This document shows, piece after piece, positions 29,388 to 39,657 of a stretch of DNA of 51,346 bases; positions within the stretch are counted from its first letter, which is position 1; the number at the start of each line of letters is the position of its first letter. The position numbers and the translations under genes are program-made. The stretch covers positions 1-51,346 of the forward strand of contig CACFTS010000004.1 of NCBI GenBank assembly GCA_902569285.1, read 5' to 3'. The notes beneath the pieces were generated by a model. That model was given only the letters and a program-made list of their open reading frames with translations. It was not told the DNA's origin and did no database searches. The stretch is from an uncultured Pelagibacteraceae bacterium. GTDB lineage: Bacteria; Pseudomonadota; Alphaproteobacteria; Pelagibacterales; Pelagibacteraceae.

Positions 29388-30220
29388 TTATTTTTTAATT
29401 TTTCATCTTTCTTTGGTTTTCTAAAAACAATACTATCGTAATAAACAGTTTGATCAGGCAGACTTTCCCAATCAGAGTTCCAATATCCAATTGTTCTATG
29501 TCTATAAATACCAAGTTTAAAATAACCTGAATTACATGTATCAGCTAAAGTTTTAACATTTTTAAGATCTGCAAGTATCTCATTATTTTTATAAATTATG
29601 AATCTTCCAGTCTCATCATTTTTCCACAATACATGTAGTTTTATATGTGTCCATTTACCTTTAAGATCTTCTATTTTTCCAATAATAACAGGATCAACAT
29701 TACTTGCTGCTTTGGTTTGCCAAGTATATTGATGTTCTCCTTTGTACTTTGAGTCAGCAAGCCAAAAATTACAACAGCTATGACAACCTTTTTGTTTATA
29801 TTTTTGAGTATGATGTTGACCAAGTATTACCACGGCTCTTTTCTCTAAAGATTTATAACTTTCATCAAAATAAATAGCATACTCATATATATGCTCTTTT
29901 TTGTTTAAATTTTTTTTTTTATCAAAAGTAAGTTCTTGTCTACTTCTATTTCCTTTACCATCACATTCTAAATCTTTTGATGTTCCATCTCCACAACCAG
30001 CATCTTCTCTATTTACTATAACCTGAATACTTGTATCTCCCTCATAAACTGGAAATCCATCAGATTTATTTACATTTTTTATTCTATTTATTTTTTTATT
30101 TGGCATTGAAATATTAATTTTTTTAAAACCTTTGATATCTTTAGATTTAAATTTATCTCCAGCTAAGGCGAGATTGCTTGTTATAAAACCTATTACAAAA
30201 ATTAATATAATTTTTTTCAT
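29384..30220 (-). CDS. secreted polysaccharide lyase-like protein (heparin lyase I / LamG-like fold)
   Basis: Signal peptide; RSRQELTF, YEYAIYFDESYKSL, VILGQHHTQ, GKWTHIKLHVLWKNDETGRFIIYKNNEIL, FKLGIYRHR, VYYDSIVFRK. Confidence 0.7.
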   Translation of the reverse strand: MKKIILIFVIGFITSNLALAGDKFKSKDIKGFKKINISMPNKKINRIKNVNKSDGFPVYEGDTSIQVIVNREDAGCGDGTSKDLECDGKGNRSRQELTFDKKKNLNKKEHIYEYAIYFDESYKSLEKRAVVILGQHHTQKYKQKGCHSCCNFWLADSKYKGEHQYTWQTKAASNVDPVIIGKIEDLKGKWTHIKLHVLWKNDETGRFIIYKNNEILADLKNVKTLADTCNSGYFKLGIYRHRTIGYWNSDWESLPDQTVYYDSIVFRKPKKDEKLKNK

Positions 30221-30222
30221 AA

Positions 30223-30849
30223 TTACAAATTTATAAAATTTTGAATAATTTGTAGACCAATTTTATCACTCTTTTCAGGATGAAATTGGGTTCCAAAAAT
30301 ATTATTTTTTTCCACTGAACATACAATATTTGATGAATAATCTGTTGTAGCAGAAATTACATTTTTATCCTCTGGAATAAATTCATAACTATGCACAAAA
30401 TACATGTGTGAATTATTTTTTATATCTTTAAAGATCTTGCTTTCTTTAACAATATTTATCTGGTTCCAACCTATATGAGGAAGTTTATATTTTCCATTTT
30501 CGTTATCGATTTTTGAAACTTTACCAGAAATCCAACCTAACCCTTTTGTTTCAGTTTCTTCATAACCAATATCTGCAAACATCTGTAAACCTACACAAAT
30601 TCCAAGAAGAGGTTTTTTATTTTTAATTGCAAATTCGTTTAGAGTCTCTACTAAACCATTAATTTTATTTAAAGCATCTACACAGCTTTTAAATGAACCC
30701 TGCCCTGGCAAAACTAATTTGTCGCTAGATTTAATCTTATTTAAATCTGAAGTTACTTCGATATTCACTTTATCTTTAGCTACTTCCTTAAAGGAGTTTA
30801 TTACAGAGCTAATGTTGCCCGAATTATAGTCAACGATTGTGACATTCAT
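30223..30849 (-). CDS. hisH: imidazole glycerol phosphate synthase subunit HisH
   Basis: PLLGICVGLQMF, GTQFHPEKS. Confidence 0.96.
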   Translation of the reverse strand: MNVTIVDYNSGNISSVINSFKEVAKDKVNIEVTSDLNKIKSSDKLVLPGQGSFKSCVDALNKINGLVETLNEFAIKNKKPLLGICVGLQMFADIGYEETETKGLGWISGKVSKIDNENGKYKLPHIGWNQINIVKESKIFKDIKNNSHMYFVHSYEFIPEDKNVISATTDYSSNIVCSVEKNNIFGTQFHPEKSDKIGLQIIQNFINL

Positions 30850-30854
30850 TAAAC

Positions 30855-31445
30855 TTATAAAGAACCCTTGGTTGAAGGAATTGATTTTCTATTCCTAGGA
30901 TCCATTTCCAATGCAGTTCTTAAAGATCTTGCCAGTCCTTTAAAGCAAGACTCGATAATGTGGTGACTGTTATCACCATAAATATTTTCAACATGTAAAG
31001 TAATTCCAGCTGCTTGTGAAAAAGCTTGAAACCATTCTTTGAATAATTCTGTATCCATCTCTCCAAGCTTTTCTACTTTAAGCTTAACCTTCCAAATTAG
31101 ATAAGGTCTATTCGATACATCAATGGCAACTCTAGTTAATGTTTCATCCATTGGAATCATTGCATGTGCATATCTTCTAATTCCAACAAACTTTTTAGAT
31201 GCTTTTTTCAAAGCCTCACCAATTGCAATACCTGTGTCCTCTGTTGTGTGATGAAGATCAATATGTGTATCTCCTTTAGCTTTAATACTCATATCAATTG
31301 ATGAATGTTTAGATAATTGCTCTAACATATGATTAAGAAAGCCAATTCCTGTATCAATTTTATATTTACCATTACCATCAATATTTAAATCAACACTAAT
31401 ACTGGTCTCTTTGGTTTTTCTAATAATTTTACCTTTACGCTTCAT
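30855..31445 (-). CDS. hisB: imidazoleglycerol-phosphate dehydratase
   Basis: [47 protein letters not shown]. Confidence 0.97.
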   Translation of the reverse strand: MKRKGKIIRKTKETSISVDLNIDGNGKYKIDTGIGFLNHMLEQLSKHSSIDMSIKAKGDTHIDLHHTTEDTGIAIGEALKKASKKFVGIRRYAHAMIPMDETLTRVAIDVSNRPYLIWKVKLKVEKLGEMDTELFKEWFQAFSQAAGITLHVENIYGDNSHHIIESCFKGLARSLRTALEMDPRNRKSIPSTKGSL

Positions 31446-31501
31446 AATAAAAAACAGGTATACATATAATATTCAATTATAGCAATAATACTAAACCTGG
31501 T

Positions 31502-31530
31502 CTTGAACTATTAGATTTAATATCCATTTA
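31502..31530 (+). promoter_or_regulatory. Candidate heat-shock sigma (RpoH)-type promoter for hslVU
   Basis: CTTGAAC-N15-CCATTTA ending 6 nt before the hslV ATG. Confidence 0.45.
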
Positions 31531-31536
31531 TAAGCT

Positions 31537-32052
31537 ATGACAACGATTGTATTGGTAAGAAAAAATAATGAAGTAGTAGTTGCTGGTGATGGCCAAGTAA
31601 GTATGGGAAACACTGTTGTTAAAAGTACTGCTTCCAAAGTTAGAAAAATTGAAAAAAGAGAAGTAGTAGCAGGCTTCGCTGGTTCTACTGCAGATGCTTT
31701 AACTTTATTTGAAAGATTAGAGGCAAAAATAGAAAAACATGCTGGAAACTTATCTAGAGCAGCTGTCGAATTAGCAAAAGATTGGAGAACAGATAAATAT
31801 TTGAGAAGACTCGAAGCATTGATGGCGATTGGAGATAAGAAAAATAGTTATATTATTTCTGGCACAGGTGATGTTTTAGAACCTGAGGGTGATGTAATAG
31901 GAATAGGTTCAGGTGGAAATTATGCTTTAGCAGCAGGAAAAGTTTTAATGGGTACAGACATGACTGCTGAAGAAGTTGCAAAAAAAGCTATTGAAGTTGC
32001 TTCAGAAATTTGTGTTTTTACAAATAATAATATTAAAATTGAAAAATTATAA
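31537..32052 (+). CDS. hslV: ATP-dependent protease subunit HslV
   Basis: [45 protein letters not shown]. Confidence 0.97.
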   Translation: MTTIVLVRKNNEVVVAGDGQVSMGNTVVKSTASKVRKIEKREVVAGFAGSTADALTLFERLEAKIEKHAGNLSRAAVELAKDWRTDKYLRRLEALMAIGDKKNSYIISGTGDVLEPEGDVIGIGSGGNYALAAGKVLMGTDMTAEEVAKKAIEVASEICVFTNNNIKIEKL

Positions 32053-33425
32053 TGGAAAAATCTAACGTTACTCCACTAGTTCCTAAAGATAAGAATGCTA
32101 AAAATAATAAGTCTCTTGTAAGTTCATTGTCACCAAGAGAAATAGTTTCTGAATTAGATCGTTTTGTAGTAGGTCAAAATAAAGCAAAAAGAGCTGTAGC
32201 AGTTGCACTTAGAAATAGGTGGAGAAGACAGGCTCTAAAGGGTGAAATGAAAAACGAAGTTTTGCCAAAAAACATTCTTATGATTGGACCAACTGGTGTT
32301 GGAAAAACTGAAATATCAAGAAGACTTTCAAAACTTGCCGAAGCTCCATTTGTAAAAGTTGAGGCAACAAGATTTACTGAAGTTGGTTATGTAGGAAGAG
32401 ATGTTGAACAAATTATAAGAGATTTAATTGAAATTGCTATCTCGATGGAGAAAGTTAAAAAAAGAAAAGAAGTTTATGCCCAAGCACAAAAACTAGCAGA
32501 AGATAAAGTTTTAGATGCTTTAGTTGGAAAAAAAGCAAGTCTTGCTACAAGAGAAAGTTTTAGAAAAAGATTGAGAAATGGAGATTTAGATAATAATGAA
32601 ATAGAAATTTCTGTTAATGATACCGGTAGTAATAATACTTCTTTTGAAATTCCAGGTATGCCAGGTACAAATGTAGGAATGATAAATATTGGAGAAATGC
32701 TAGGTAAATCTATGGGCAGCAAAGAAAAAAAGAAAAAAATGTTAGTTAAAGAATCTCATGAAATTTTAATTAATGATGAATCTGATAAATTAATTGAACA
32801 AGACAAGATTATTAAAGCTGCAAAAATTTCAACGGAAAATAATGGAATAGTTTTTTTAGATGAGATAGATAAAATATCTGGAAGAACTGATAGGGTTGGT
32901 GGTGATGTTTCTAGAGAAGGAGTACAAAGAGATTTATTACCTTTAATCGAAGGTACAACTGTTAATACCAAGTATGGACCGATTAAAACTGATCATATTT
33001 TATTTATTGGTTCAGGAGCTTTTCAGCTTGCTAAACCTTCTGACTTATTACCAGAACTCCAAGGAAGACTTCCAATTAGAGTAGAATTAGAAGCTTTAAC
33101 TAGTGAAGATTTTAAAAGAATATTAAAGGAACCTGATTTTAGTTTAATTAAACAATATATTGCTTTATTAAAAACTGAAAATATTGATCTTGAATTTTCT
33201 AATGATGGAATTGACACAATTGCAAATATTGCATCTGAAGTTAATGCAACTGTAGAAAATATTGGAGCCAGAAGATTACACACTATTATTGAAAAAATAT
33301 TAGACGAAATAAGTTTTACTGCCACAGATAGATCAGGAGAAAAAATTGTAATCAACAAAGAATATATTCATAAAAACTTGGATAACCTTGTAAAAGATAC
33401 AGATTTATCAAAATTTATTCTTTAA
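32052..33425 (+). CDS. hslU: ATP-dependent protease ATPase subunit HslU
   Basis: [59 protein letters not shown]. Confidence 0.97.
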   Translation: MEKSNVTPLVPKDKNAKNNKSLVSSLSPREIVSELDRFVVGQNKAKRAVAVALRNRWRRQALKGEMKNEVLPKNILMIGPTGVGKTEISRRLSKLAEAPFVKVEATRFTEVGYVGRDVEQIIRDLIEIAISMEKVKKRKEVYAQAQKLAEDKVLDALVGKKASLATRESFRKRLRNGDLDNNEIEISVNDTGSNNTSFEIPGMPGTNVGMINIGEMLGKSMGSKEKKKKMLVKESHEILINDESDKLIEQDKIIKAAKISTENNGIVFLDEIDKISGRTDRVGGDVSREGVQRDLLPLIEGTTVNTKYGPIKTDHILFIGSGAFQLAKPSDLLPELQGRLPIRVELEALTSEDFKRILKEPDFSLIKQYIALLKTENIDLEFSNDGIDTIANIASEVNATVENIGARRLHTIIEKILDEISFTATDRSGEKIVINKEYIHKNLDNLVKDTDLSKFIL

Positions 33426-33428
33426 AAA

Positions 33429-34295
33429 TTATTTTAGATAATTAAGTTCCTTCATTTCATTTTGAAGTTCTTTTTCTAGATTATCTTTTATTTCTATATC
33501 TAAAATTTTTTTCCAATCATTTTTAACCCCCCGATTGAAAAATTTGATTTTTTCACCTGTATTAGGATTTTCTCTTGCCTCAAAAAAAGTTTCTTTTTCT
33601 TCTAATTTTTGCATTTTATCAAAACTAGTAGTTTTTAATGCATTATTAAATTTTTCTTTATCTAATGTAAATTTTACTTTTCCAAGATGAGCAATAAACT
33701 TTAATATTTTTCTAAAGATTTTTTCAGTATCGTAAACCAAGTCTTCATATTTGATTAGTAAATATCTATTATATTTCTCAAAAACTTTCCAAGAATTGTA
33801 ATGATATTTCCACGAACCCAAATAAGTTGTACAATAAGTTTTGGAATCTTTACCAAGTAATTGATACGATAACAATATATCAGATGATTCTTTTATAGTT
33901 TGTTGAAAATGATGAGAATAAGAAGTAATCACATTTCTTGGATCTCTAACAATATAAATTACTCCAAGTGTATTATGTCCATCAGTAAATTTAAATTCTT
34001 CTTTTTTGCCTTGTCCGTAAATTTCACCATTAAAAAAACAGCTATGTGTTTTGAGAAATCTTATGGTTTTTTTATCATAAAATGATTTTTGTAAATTAAT
34101 GTAATTTTTATACATTTCTTTTTCATTATTTATATCAACACCTATTCGTTTAAATAAAGAATTATCTGGAAATTGTTTAATATTTCTAAGTAATTTAAAA
34201 TTAAAATTTCCATCTTTTGAAAATATGTAAGAGGACAACAAAGATCTAACTAATGTATTTCCACTTTTTGGATATGATGCTAACCAAATTATCAT
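33429..34295 (-). CDS. sulfotransferase domain-containing protein
   Basis: IIWLASYPKSGNTLVRSLLSSYIF (PAPS-binding), IVRDPRNVITSYSHH. Confidence 0.92.
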   Translation of the reverse strand: MIIWLASYPKSGNTLVRSLLSSYIFSKDGNFNFKLLRNIKQFPDNSLFKRIGVDINNEKEMYKNYINLQKSFYDKKTIRFLKTHSCFFNGEIYGQGKKEEFKFTDGHNTLGVIYIVRDPRNVITSYSHHFQQTIKESSDILLSYQLLGKDSKTYCTTYLGSWKYHYNSWKVFEKYNRYLLIKYEDLVYDTEKIFRKILKFIAHLGKVKFTLDKEKFNNALKTTSFDKMQKLEEKETFFEARENPNTGEKIKFFNRGVKNDWKKILDIEIKDNLEKELQNEMKELNYLK

Positions 34296-34337
34296 AGTTA
34301 AAACTATTATATGTTTATGTTATTTTAAATAAATAAA

Positions 34338-34748
34338 TTAATTTTTTTTTAAAAAAATATAAAATGCTCCACTCCCACCATCTTCAATATTTGCTTCTTT
34401 AATTTCATAAATCATTTTCATTAATTCTTGATTATTTCTGATAAATTCTGGTATAGAATATTTTAAAATACCCAAATCTTTAGAAACATAAGGATCTTTC
34501 TCATTATCTGAATGAATACCTTTACCGGTAATAATTACCAATTTAAAAATATTATCCTCGTAAGATTTCTTTATGAAGTTTTCTATAGTTTGATTAGCAT
34601 CATCTAAAGTATAACCATGAAGATCTAATGATTTTATTTTTCCTCTTTTTCTCTTTTTTTCAAAATTATCTTTATTGGGTAATTTTTCATCTTTTAATAA
34701 AAATTCTTCCCAATCATTTTTATCTTTATCTGAAATTTTACTTTCCAC
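34338..34748 (-). CDS. Smr/MutS2 domain protein
   Basis: KIKSLDLHGYTLDDANQTIENFI...LVIITGKGIHS. Confidence 0.92.
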   Translation of the reverse strand: MESKISDKDKNDWEEFLLKDEKLPNKDNFEKKRKRGKIKSLDLHGYTLDDANQTIENFIKKSYEDNIFKLVIITGKGIHSDNEKDPYVSKDLGILKYSIPEFIRNNQELMKMIYEIKEANIEDGGSGAFYIFLKKN

Positions 34749-35345
34749 CTAGTTAAGAGTATTTACTAACAACCAATTTGGATTGCTCGATCTCATATCT
34801 CTTGAAAATGTCCAAGTATCATAAATTGTTTTAATTTTGTCCGGATTTCCTGAAATAATTTTTTTCTCTTTATCGCGTATGCAAGTTATAATTTCACTAA
34901 CAAAGTCTACCGTAACCTTTAAAATTCTATCAATTTTTTTGTGTTCTTTTATATTTGCCGATTTAATACCTATAAATGTTATTTCAGCAAAATGTCCTCT
35001 TTGATTTCTTTCCCTAAGAGCTATATTAAACTGATCATATATTTGTTTACTTAATAGTGGTTTACTGGCTATTAATTTATTATCATTATCACTAAAATCT
35101 GTGATGATGGTTTCGTATGCAATTTTAGCCCCTTTCAAAAATTCATTCTGAGCTTCTTCATCAAAATTTTCCTTTTTATTTATTTTATTTTCCTGATGTA
35201 CTTTTTTTAAAATATTTTCAAATTGTGGAGTTGTTTTTCCTTCAAAACCTGTTCTTTTCCCAAGAATTCCTCTTAGTCTTAAAAAAATAAAACCAGCAAT
35301 CATTGCTAGTAAAATAATATCTATATATTCAAAACTATAATTCAT
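34749..35345 (-). CDS. Tim44/TimA-like domain protein
   Basis: N-terminal TM, RGILGKRTGFE, C-terminal DTWTFSRDMRSSNPNWLLV. Confidence 0.9.
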   Translation of the reverse strand: MNYSFEYIDIILLAMIAGFIFLRLRGILGKRTGFEGKTTPQFENILKKVHQENKINKKENFDEEAQNEFLKGAKIAYETIITDFSDNDNKLIASKPLLSKQIYDQFNIALRERNQRGHFAEITFIGIKSANIKEHKKIDRILKVTVDFVSEIITCIRDKEKKIISGNPDKIKTIYDTWTFSRDMRSSNPNWLLVNTLN

Positions 35346-35402
35346 AATATTAATTTAATTACTATGTTGATTAATTTCAACTAGCAATTAGATTAAAGAT
35401 AA

Positions 35403-35828
35403 ATGAATACTGTTTTAATTGCTATAATCTTAGTACCAATAATAGAGATTTATCTATTTATAAAAATTGGCACTCAAATAGGGGCTTTTAACACCATTTC
35501 TCTAATATTTATTACTGCAATCATTGGAATAATCTATGCAAGATATGAAGGTTTAAACACACTCAAATCTGGATTTTCTCAATTAATTAAAAATGAATTA
35601 CCTGCTTACGAAATAATTTCAGGAGCAGCAATTACTTTTGCTGCATTGCTTTTAATTATACCAGGATTTGCAACTGATATTTTAGGATTTTTATTAATAT
35701 TTCCATTAACAAGAAAACTAATTTTTGGAAAATTTCTGAAAAAATTTAAGAATGAGACAAAAATTAAAAAACCATATATAGAGGGAGAGTTTGAAGACCT
35801 TGAGGAAGATGATGAGCGAAAATTATAA
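35403..35828 (+). CDS. fxsA: FxsA family membrane protein
   Basis: VPIIEIYLFIKIGTQIG...AALLLIIPGFATDILGFLLIFPLTRKLI. Confidence 0.92.
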   Translation: MNTVLIAIILVPIIEIYLFIKIGTQIGAFNTISLIFITAIIGIIYARYEGLNTLKSGFSQLIKNELPAYEIISGAAITFAALLLIIPGFATDILGFLLIFPLTRKLIFGKFLKKFKNETKIKKPYIEGEFEDLEEDDERKL

Positions 35829-36234
35829 AATCATATTTAAATTTATCAAAGATATATCAGCTGAAACACCTGATATTGAAACATATTTATACGTAAAAGA
35901 TTATATTTCTAAATATCAACTTAATATTGAAATAAATTCAAAACCTTTAAAGGATCAAATTATTGAAATAAACACAATGTTGAAATTTCAAGATAAAAGT
36001 GAAAGTAAAAAAAAATCACACTTTGAAATGATTTATACCACAGTAATAAAACTGAATAATGAAATTAAGGATAAAAATATTTTACAAAAAATTATTCTAT
36101 GTGACGTTCAGAAGGAAATTTATTCTGAAATGGAAAAAGCTTTATTAAATCTTCTGCATATGTCAGGCTATTCTAATATTAAGTTTGAAAAAAAAATTGA
36201 TTTTGAAGAACTTTATAATAAAAAATTTAATTAA
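35791..36234 (+). CDS. secB: protein-export chaperone SecB family
   Basis: FIKDISAETPDIETYLYV, HFEMIYTTVIKL; true start likely internal (MSENYKII, ~35812). Confidence 0.85.
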   Translation: MKTLRKMMSENYKIIFKFIKDISAETPDIETYLYVKDYISKYQLNIEINSKPLKDQIIEINTMLKFQDKSESKKKSHFEMIYTTVIKLNNEIKDKNILQKIILCDVQKEIYSEMEKALLNLLHMSGYSNIKFEKKIDFEELYNKKFN

Positions 36235-36893
36235 AAAAAATTTTTTTTAAGGCTAGTTTTTAAATATTGATCGTGTTTACTCTTTTCTTCATCACTGAGT
36301 TTAATAATCTTTTTAAAATATAAAATATTTTTATCATTTATTTCTTTATTTTCGTTAGTTTCATTATTAAAATTTAAGGTAGGTTCTTTTTGATCAATTA
36401 AGTTTATGTAAACTTTTGATAATAAATCACAGTCAATAAGAGCAGTATGTTGGGTTCTTTTTGAATTATCAATCCTATATCTTTTACAAAGAGCATCTAA
36501 ACTTGATGGTGAACCAGGAAACTTGTCTCTAGCTAAAATTAAAGTATCCACCACATCATTTTTTAGTGTCTCCTTACCAATTATTTTCAACTCATTATTT
36601 AAATGAGATAAATCAAACTCAGCATTATGAATAATTAATCTTTTACCATTAATGAAATTTAAAAATTCATCAGCTATTTCTTTAAATTTTATTTTTTTTG
36701 ACAAAAATTCATCAGTATATCCATGAGTCTCCAGAGCTTTTTCAGAAACCTTTCTTTCTGGATTTAAATAACAATGAAATTTATTTTTAGTTGGAATTAG
36801 ATTTTCCAATTCAATACAACCTATCTCAACTATTCGATGACCATCTTTTACTGATAGTCCTGTGGTTTCGGTATCTAATATTACTTCTTTCAT
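36231..36893 (-). CDS. dnaQ: DNA polymerase III subunit epsilon
   Basis: EVILDTETTGLSVKDGHRIVEIGCIEL, IHNAEFDLSHLNNEL, HTALIDCDLLSKVYINL. Confidence 0.96.
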   Translation of the reverse strand: MKEVILDTETTGLSVKDGHRIVEIGCIELENLIPTKNKFHCYLNPERKVSEKALETHGYTDEFLSKKIKFKEIADEFLNFINGKRLIIHNAEFDLSHLNNELKIIGKETLKNDVVDTLILARDKFPGSPSSLDALCKRYRIDNSKRTQHTALIDCDLLSKVYINLIDQKEPTLNFNNETNENKEINDKNILYFKKIIKLSDEEKSKHDQYLKTSLKKNFF

Positions 36894-37463
36894 TTATAAA
36901 ACTTTTTTTAGAATATATTTAATATCTCTTTTAACAAATTTATTAGTAAAATTATTTTTAATAATAAAATGAGATTTTCTTTTTTTATAAACAAGTGATA
37001 GTTGTAATTTTCTAAATTTATTTAGTAATTTTTGATTAAAATTAGTTCTTTTTCTCAATCTTTTTAAAATATCTAATTTTTTAGACTGAACAAAAACTAA
37101 AATATCACTTTTTTTATTTATTCTATTTTCTAATAAAAGAGGAATATCTAAAATTACAACTTTTTTATTTTTATTTTTTTTCAAAAAAACATTCATTTTT
37201 TTTCTAATTTCTAAATGAACAACATTAATAATTTTTTTAAAATTATTTGAATTGGCTAATATTGCTTCTGTAACTTTATGTTTTTTTATTGGATAAGAAT
37301 TAAAATACTTAGGTAAAATCTTTTTTAATTTATTAAAAATTTTTTTATTTTTTTTATATAATTTACCAACTTCTTTATCTGCATTAAATACAGGATAACC
37401 AAAACTCTTAGCCACATAAGTTTTGCCTGATCCTATATCTCCTAAAATTCCAATTCTTATCAT
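36894..37463 (-). CDS. coaE: dephospho-CoA kinase
   Basis: RIGILGDIGSGKTYVAKSFGYPVFNADKEV, VILDIPLLLENR. Confidence 0.93.
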   Translation of the reverse strand: MIRIGILGDIGSGKTYVAKSFGYPVFNADKEVGKLYKKNKKIFNKLKKILPKYFNSYPIKKHKVTEAILANSNNFKKIINVVHLEIRKKMNVFLKKNKNKKVVILDIPLLLENRINKKSDILVFVQSKKLDILKRLRKRTNFNQKLLNKFRKLQLSLVYKKRKSHFIIKNNFTNKFVKRDIKYILKKVL

Positions 37464-38254
37464 TAATCTAAAAGTTTAATTGTTTCATCATCAATTTTAG
37501 CCATTTTTTTATGCCATATAGTAAATGATTGATGTGCTTGATAAATAAACATCATTTTTCCATTTTCCGCATTATTTCCAAATAATTTTGCTTTTTTTAA
37601 AAAAATTGTTTCCCTTGGATTATAAATTACATCATAAAAAAATTTGTTTGGGCCAATAGATGAAAAATCAATTTTTATCTCATCTTCATTATTCAACCCA
37701 ATACTTGTCGCATTAATAATCATATCAAAATCTATTGTTTCGCCCCAATCAACTATTTCAAGATCTTCAAATAATTTTTTTATATTTTCTGCTTTTTCTT
37801 TAGTTCTATTACTTAATGTAATTTTTGAAGCTTTCATTTTTTTAAGCGAATAAATAATTGAGGGAGCAACACCTCCAGCACCTAGTATAAAAATTTTCTT
37901 ATTATAAATATCATATTTTGCATATTTGATTGCCAATTCAAAACCAGCAATATCTGTATTATGACCAATTGTAATTCCATTTTGGAAATAAATTGTGTTA
38001 ACGGATTGAGTATCTTTTGCTTCTGGACTTAATTCGTCTAAAAATGGGATTACTACTTTTTTAAATGGAACAGTAACATTAATACCATTTATTTTTTCTT
38101 CTTTAATTTCAGAAATGATATTTTTAAGCTCATTCTCATCAAGCCTTTTTTTATCATAAATAGCATCAATATTATTTTCTTTTAACCAATAGTTATGAAG
38201 TTTAGGTGACAAAGAATGATTTATTGGATTTCCAATTACTAAGTATTTTTTCAT
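37463..38254 (-). CDS. aroE: shikimate dehydrogenase
   Basis: YLVIGNPINHSLSPKLHNYWL, GINVTVPFKK, GHNTDIAGF, LGAGGVAPSI; start revised from 38356. Confidence 0.95.
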   Translation of the reverse strand: MKKYLVIGNPINHSLSPKLHNYWLKENNIDAIYDKKRLDENELKNIISEIKEEKINGINVTVPFKKVVIPFLDELSPEAKDTQSVNTIYFQNGITIGHNTDIAGFELAIKYAKYDIYNKKIFILGAGGVAPSIIYSLKKMKASKITLSNRTKEKAENIKKLFEDLEIVDWGETIDFDMIINATSIGLNNEDEIKIDFSSIGPNKFFYDVIYNPRETIFLKKAKLFGNNAENGKMMFIYQAHQSFTIWHKKMAKIDDETIKLLD

Positions 38255-38255
38255 A

Positions 38256-38840
38256 TCATTGATAATTATCCAAATATTCCTTAATTTTTTTAACTGGTAA
38301 ACCCATAATTGTATCTTCGTCTCCTTCAATATTAGAAAATAAAGTTCTGCCCTCACCCTCTATTTGATAAACATTATAAGCAAACAAAGATTCATCGCTG
38401 ATTTTTTCTAAATATTTTTTAAGTTCTTCATCAGACATTTTTTTCATGGTTAATACGGCTTTATCTGTATAATTCCATATCATTGAACCATTTTTTGAAA
38501 TACAAACTGAACTTATTAAATAATGCTTCTTACCATTAAGTTTTTTTAAAGTCTTAAGTGCCTCATTCCTATCTAATGGTTTTGAAATTATTTCGCCTTC
38601 TAAATCAATAATACTATCTGCCCCTATTACGATATTTTCATTTTTTTTTTGACTTACTTGATTTGCCTTTAATTCTGCTAAATTTTTAGAAATAATTTCT
38701 GGAGTAGCTCCTTCATTTAAAAGACTTTGTTTAACAAGATCTTCATTAACATTTGATGGTTCAACAATACAATTAATATTATTTTTATTTAAAATTTCTT
38801 TTCTCACTCTACTCTTTGATGCAAGAATTAATTCAACCAT
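38256..38840 (-). CDS. maf: Maf-like nucleoside triphosphate pyrophosphatase
   Basis: LILASKSRVRKEIL, VIGADSIIDLEGEIISKPLDRNEAL, GEGRTLFSNIEGDEDTIMGLP. Confidence 0.93.
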   Translation of the reverse strand: MVELILASKSRVRKEILNKNNINCIVEPSNVNEDLVKQSLLNEGATPEIISKNLAELKANQVSQKKNENIVIGADSIIDLEGEIISKPLDRNEALKTLKKLNGKKHYLISSVCISKNGSMIWNYTDKAVLTMKKMSDEELKKYLEKISDESLFAYNVYQIEGEGRTLFSNIEGDEDTIMGLPVKKIKEYLDNYQ

Positions 38841-39657
38841 TTTGTTTATAAATTTCGTATATTTTAATTACTGAAGCTGCAGTTTCTTCAACAGATTTTC
38901 TTGTTACATCAATTGAGGGCCATTTATATTTTCTAAAAGTATTTTTTGCTTCATCAATTTCTTTTTTGATTTTATCTAGATCTGTATAAGTTTTATTTTC
39001 AGTTTCTTTAAGTGAGCTCATCCTGTTTTTTCTAATATCTACAAGTCTTTCTGGCTCTGTATTTAAACCAACAACACAAGAAATTTTTGGATTTTCTCTC
39101 AAAATTAAAGGAATTGAATTTTCATTTACTATAGGGATGTTTGATGTTTTAAAACCTTTGTTGGCTAAATAAATTGATGTGGGTGTTTTGCTTGTTCTGC
39201 TAACACCTAATAATATTATGTCAGATTTTTTTATTTCTTTAACAAGATTCCCATCATCATGATTCATTGTAAATTGAATTGCTTCAATTCTTTTATAATA
39301 TTCATCGTTTAAAGCATATTGCCCACTTGGTTGATGAGAAGCTTTTTGATTAAGTAGTTTAGAGAAACTTAATATAAGATTACCCAAAACACCAAAACAA
39401 GGTATTTTTTTTTCATTACTATTATTTGCAAGATACTTAGCAATATTAGTATCTACTATTGAGTATAAAATTATAGAATTAGAATTTTTTTCAGCTTCAG
39501 ATAAAATTTTTAAAATTTGGTTTTCTGTTCTAGTAAATGAATAAGTGTGTATTTTATAGTTGATATTTTTAAATTGTGCTTTAATAGCAGAAAAAATCCT
39601 ATCTAAAGTTTCTCCTGTTGAATCTGAAATAAGGTAAATTTGATAAATATTACTCAT
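38833..39657 (-). CDS. pyruvate, phosphate dikinase/PEP synthase regulatory protein (DUF299 kinase-pyrophosphorylase)
   Basis: YLISDSTGETLDRIFSAIKAQF, DIILLGVSRTSKTPTSIYLANKGFKTSNIPIV. Confidence 0.95.
   Translation of the reverse strand: MSNIYQIYLISDSTGETLDRIFSAIKAQFKNINYKIHTYSFTRTENQILKILSEAEKNSNSIILYSIVDTNIAKYLANNSNEKKIPCFGVLGNLILSFSKLLNQKASHQPSGQYALNDEYYKRIEAIQFTMNHDDGNLVKEIKKSDIILLGVSRTSKTPTSIYLANKGFKTSNIPIVNENSIPLILRENPKISCVVGLNTEPERLVDIRKNRMSSLKETENKTYTDLDKIKKEIDEAKNTFRKYKWPSIDVTRKSVEETAASVIKIYEIYKQNG

Noticed and set aside
32474-33358. Three minus-strand ORFs (32474-32722, 32756-32971, 33023-33358)
   Set aside because: All antisense to hslU.
33900-34085. 61-aa plus-strand ORF
   Set aside because: Antisense to the sulfotransferase gene.
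37644-37853. 69-aa plus-strand ORF
   Set aside because: Antisense to aroE.
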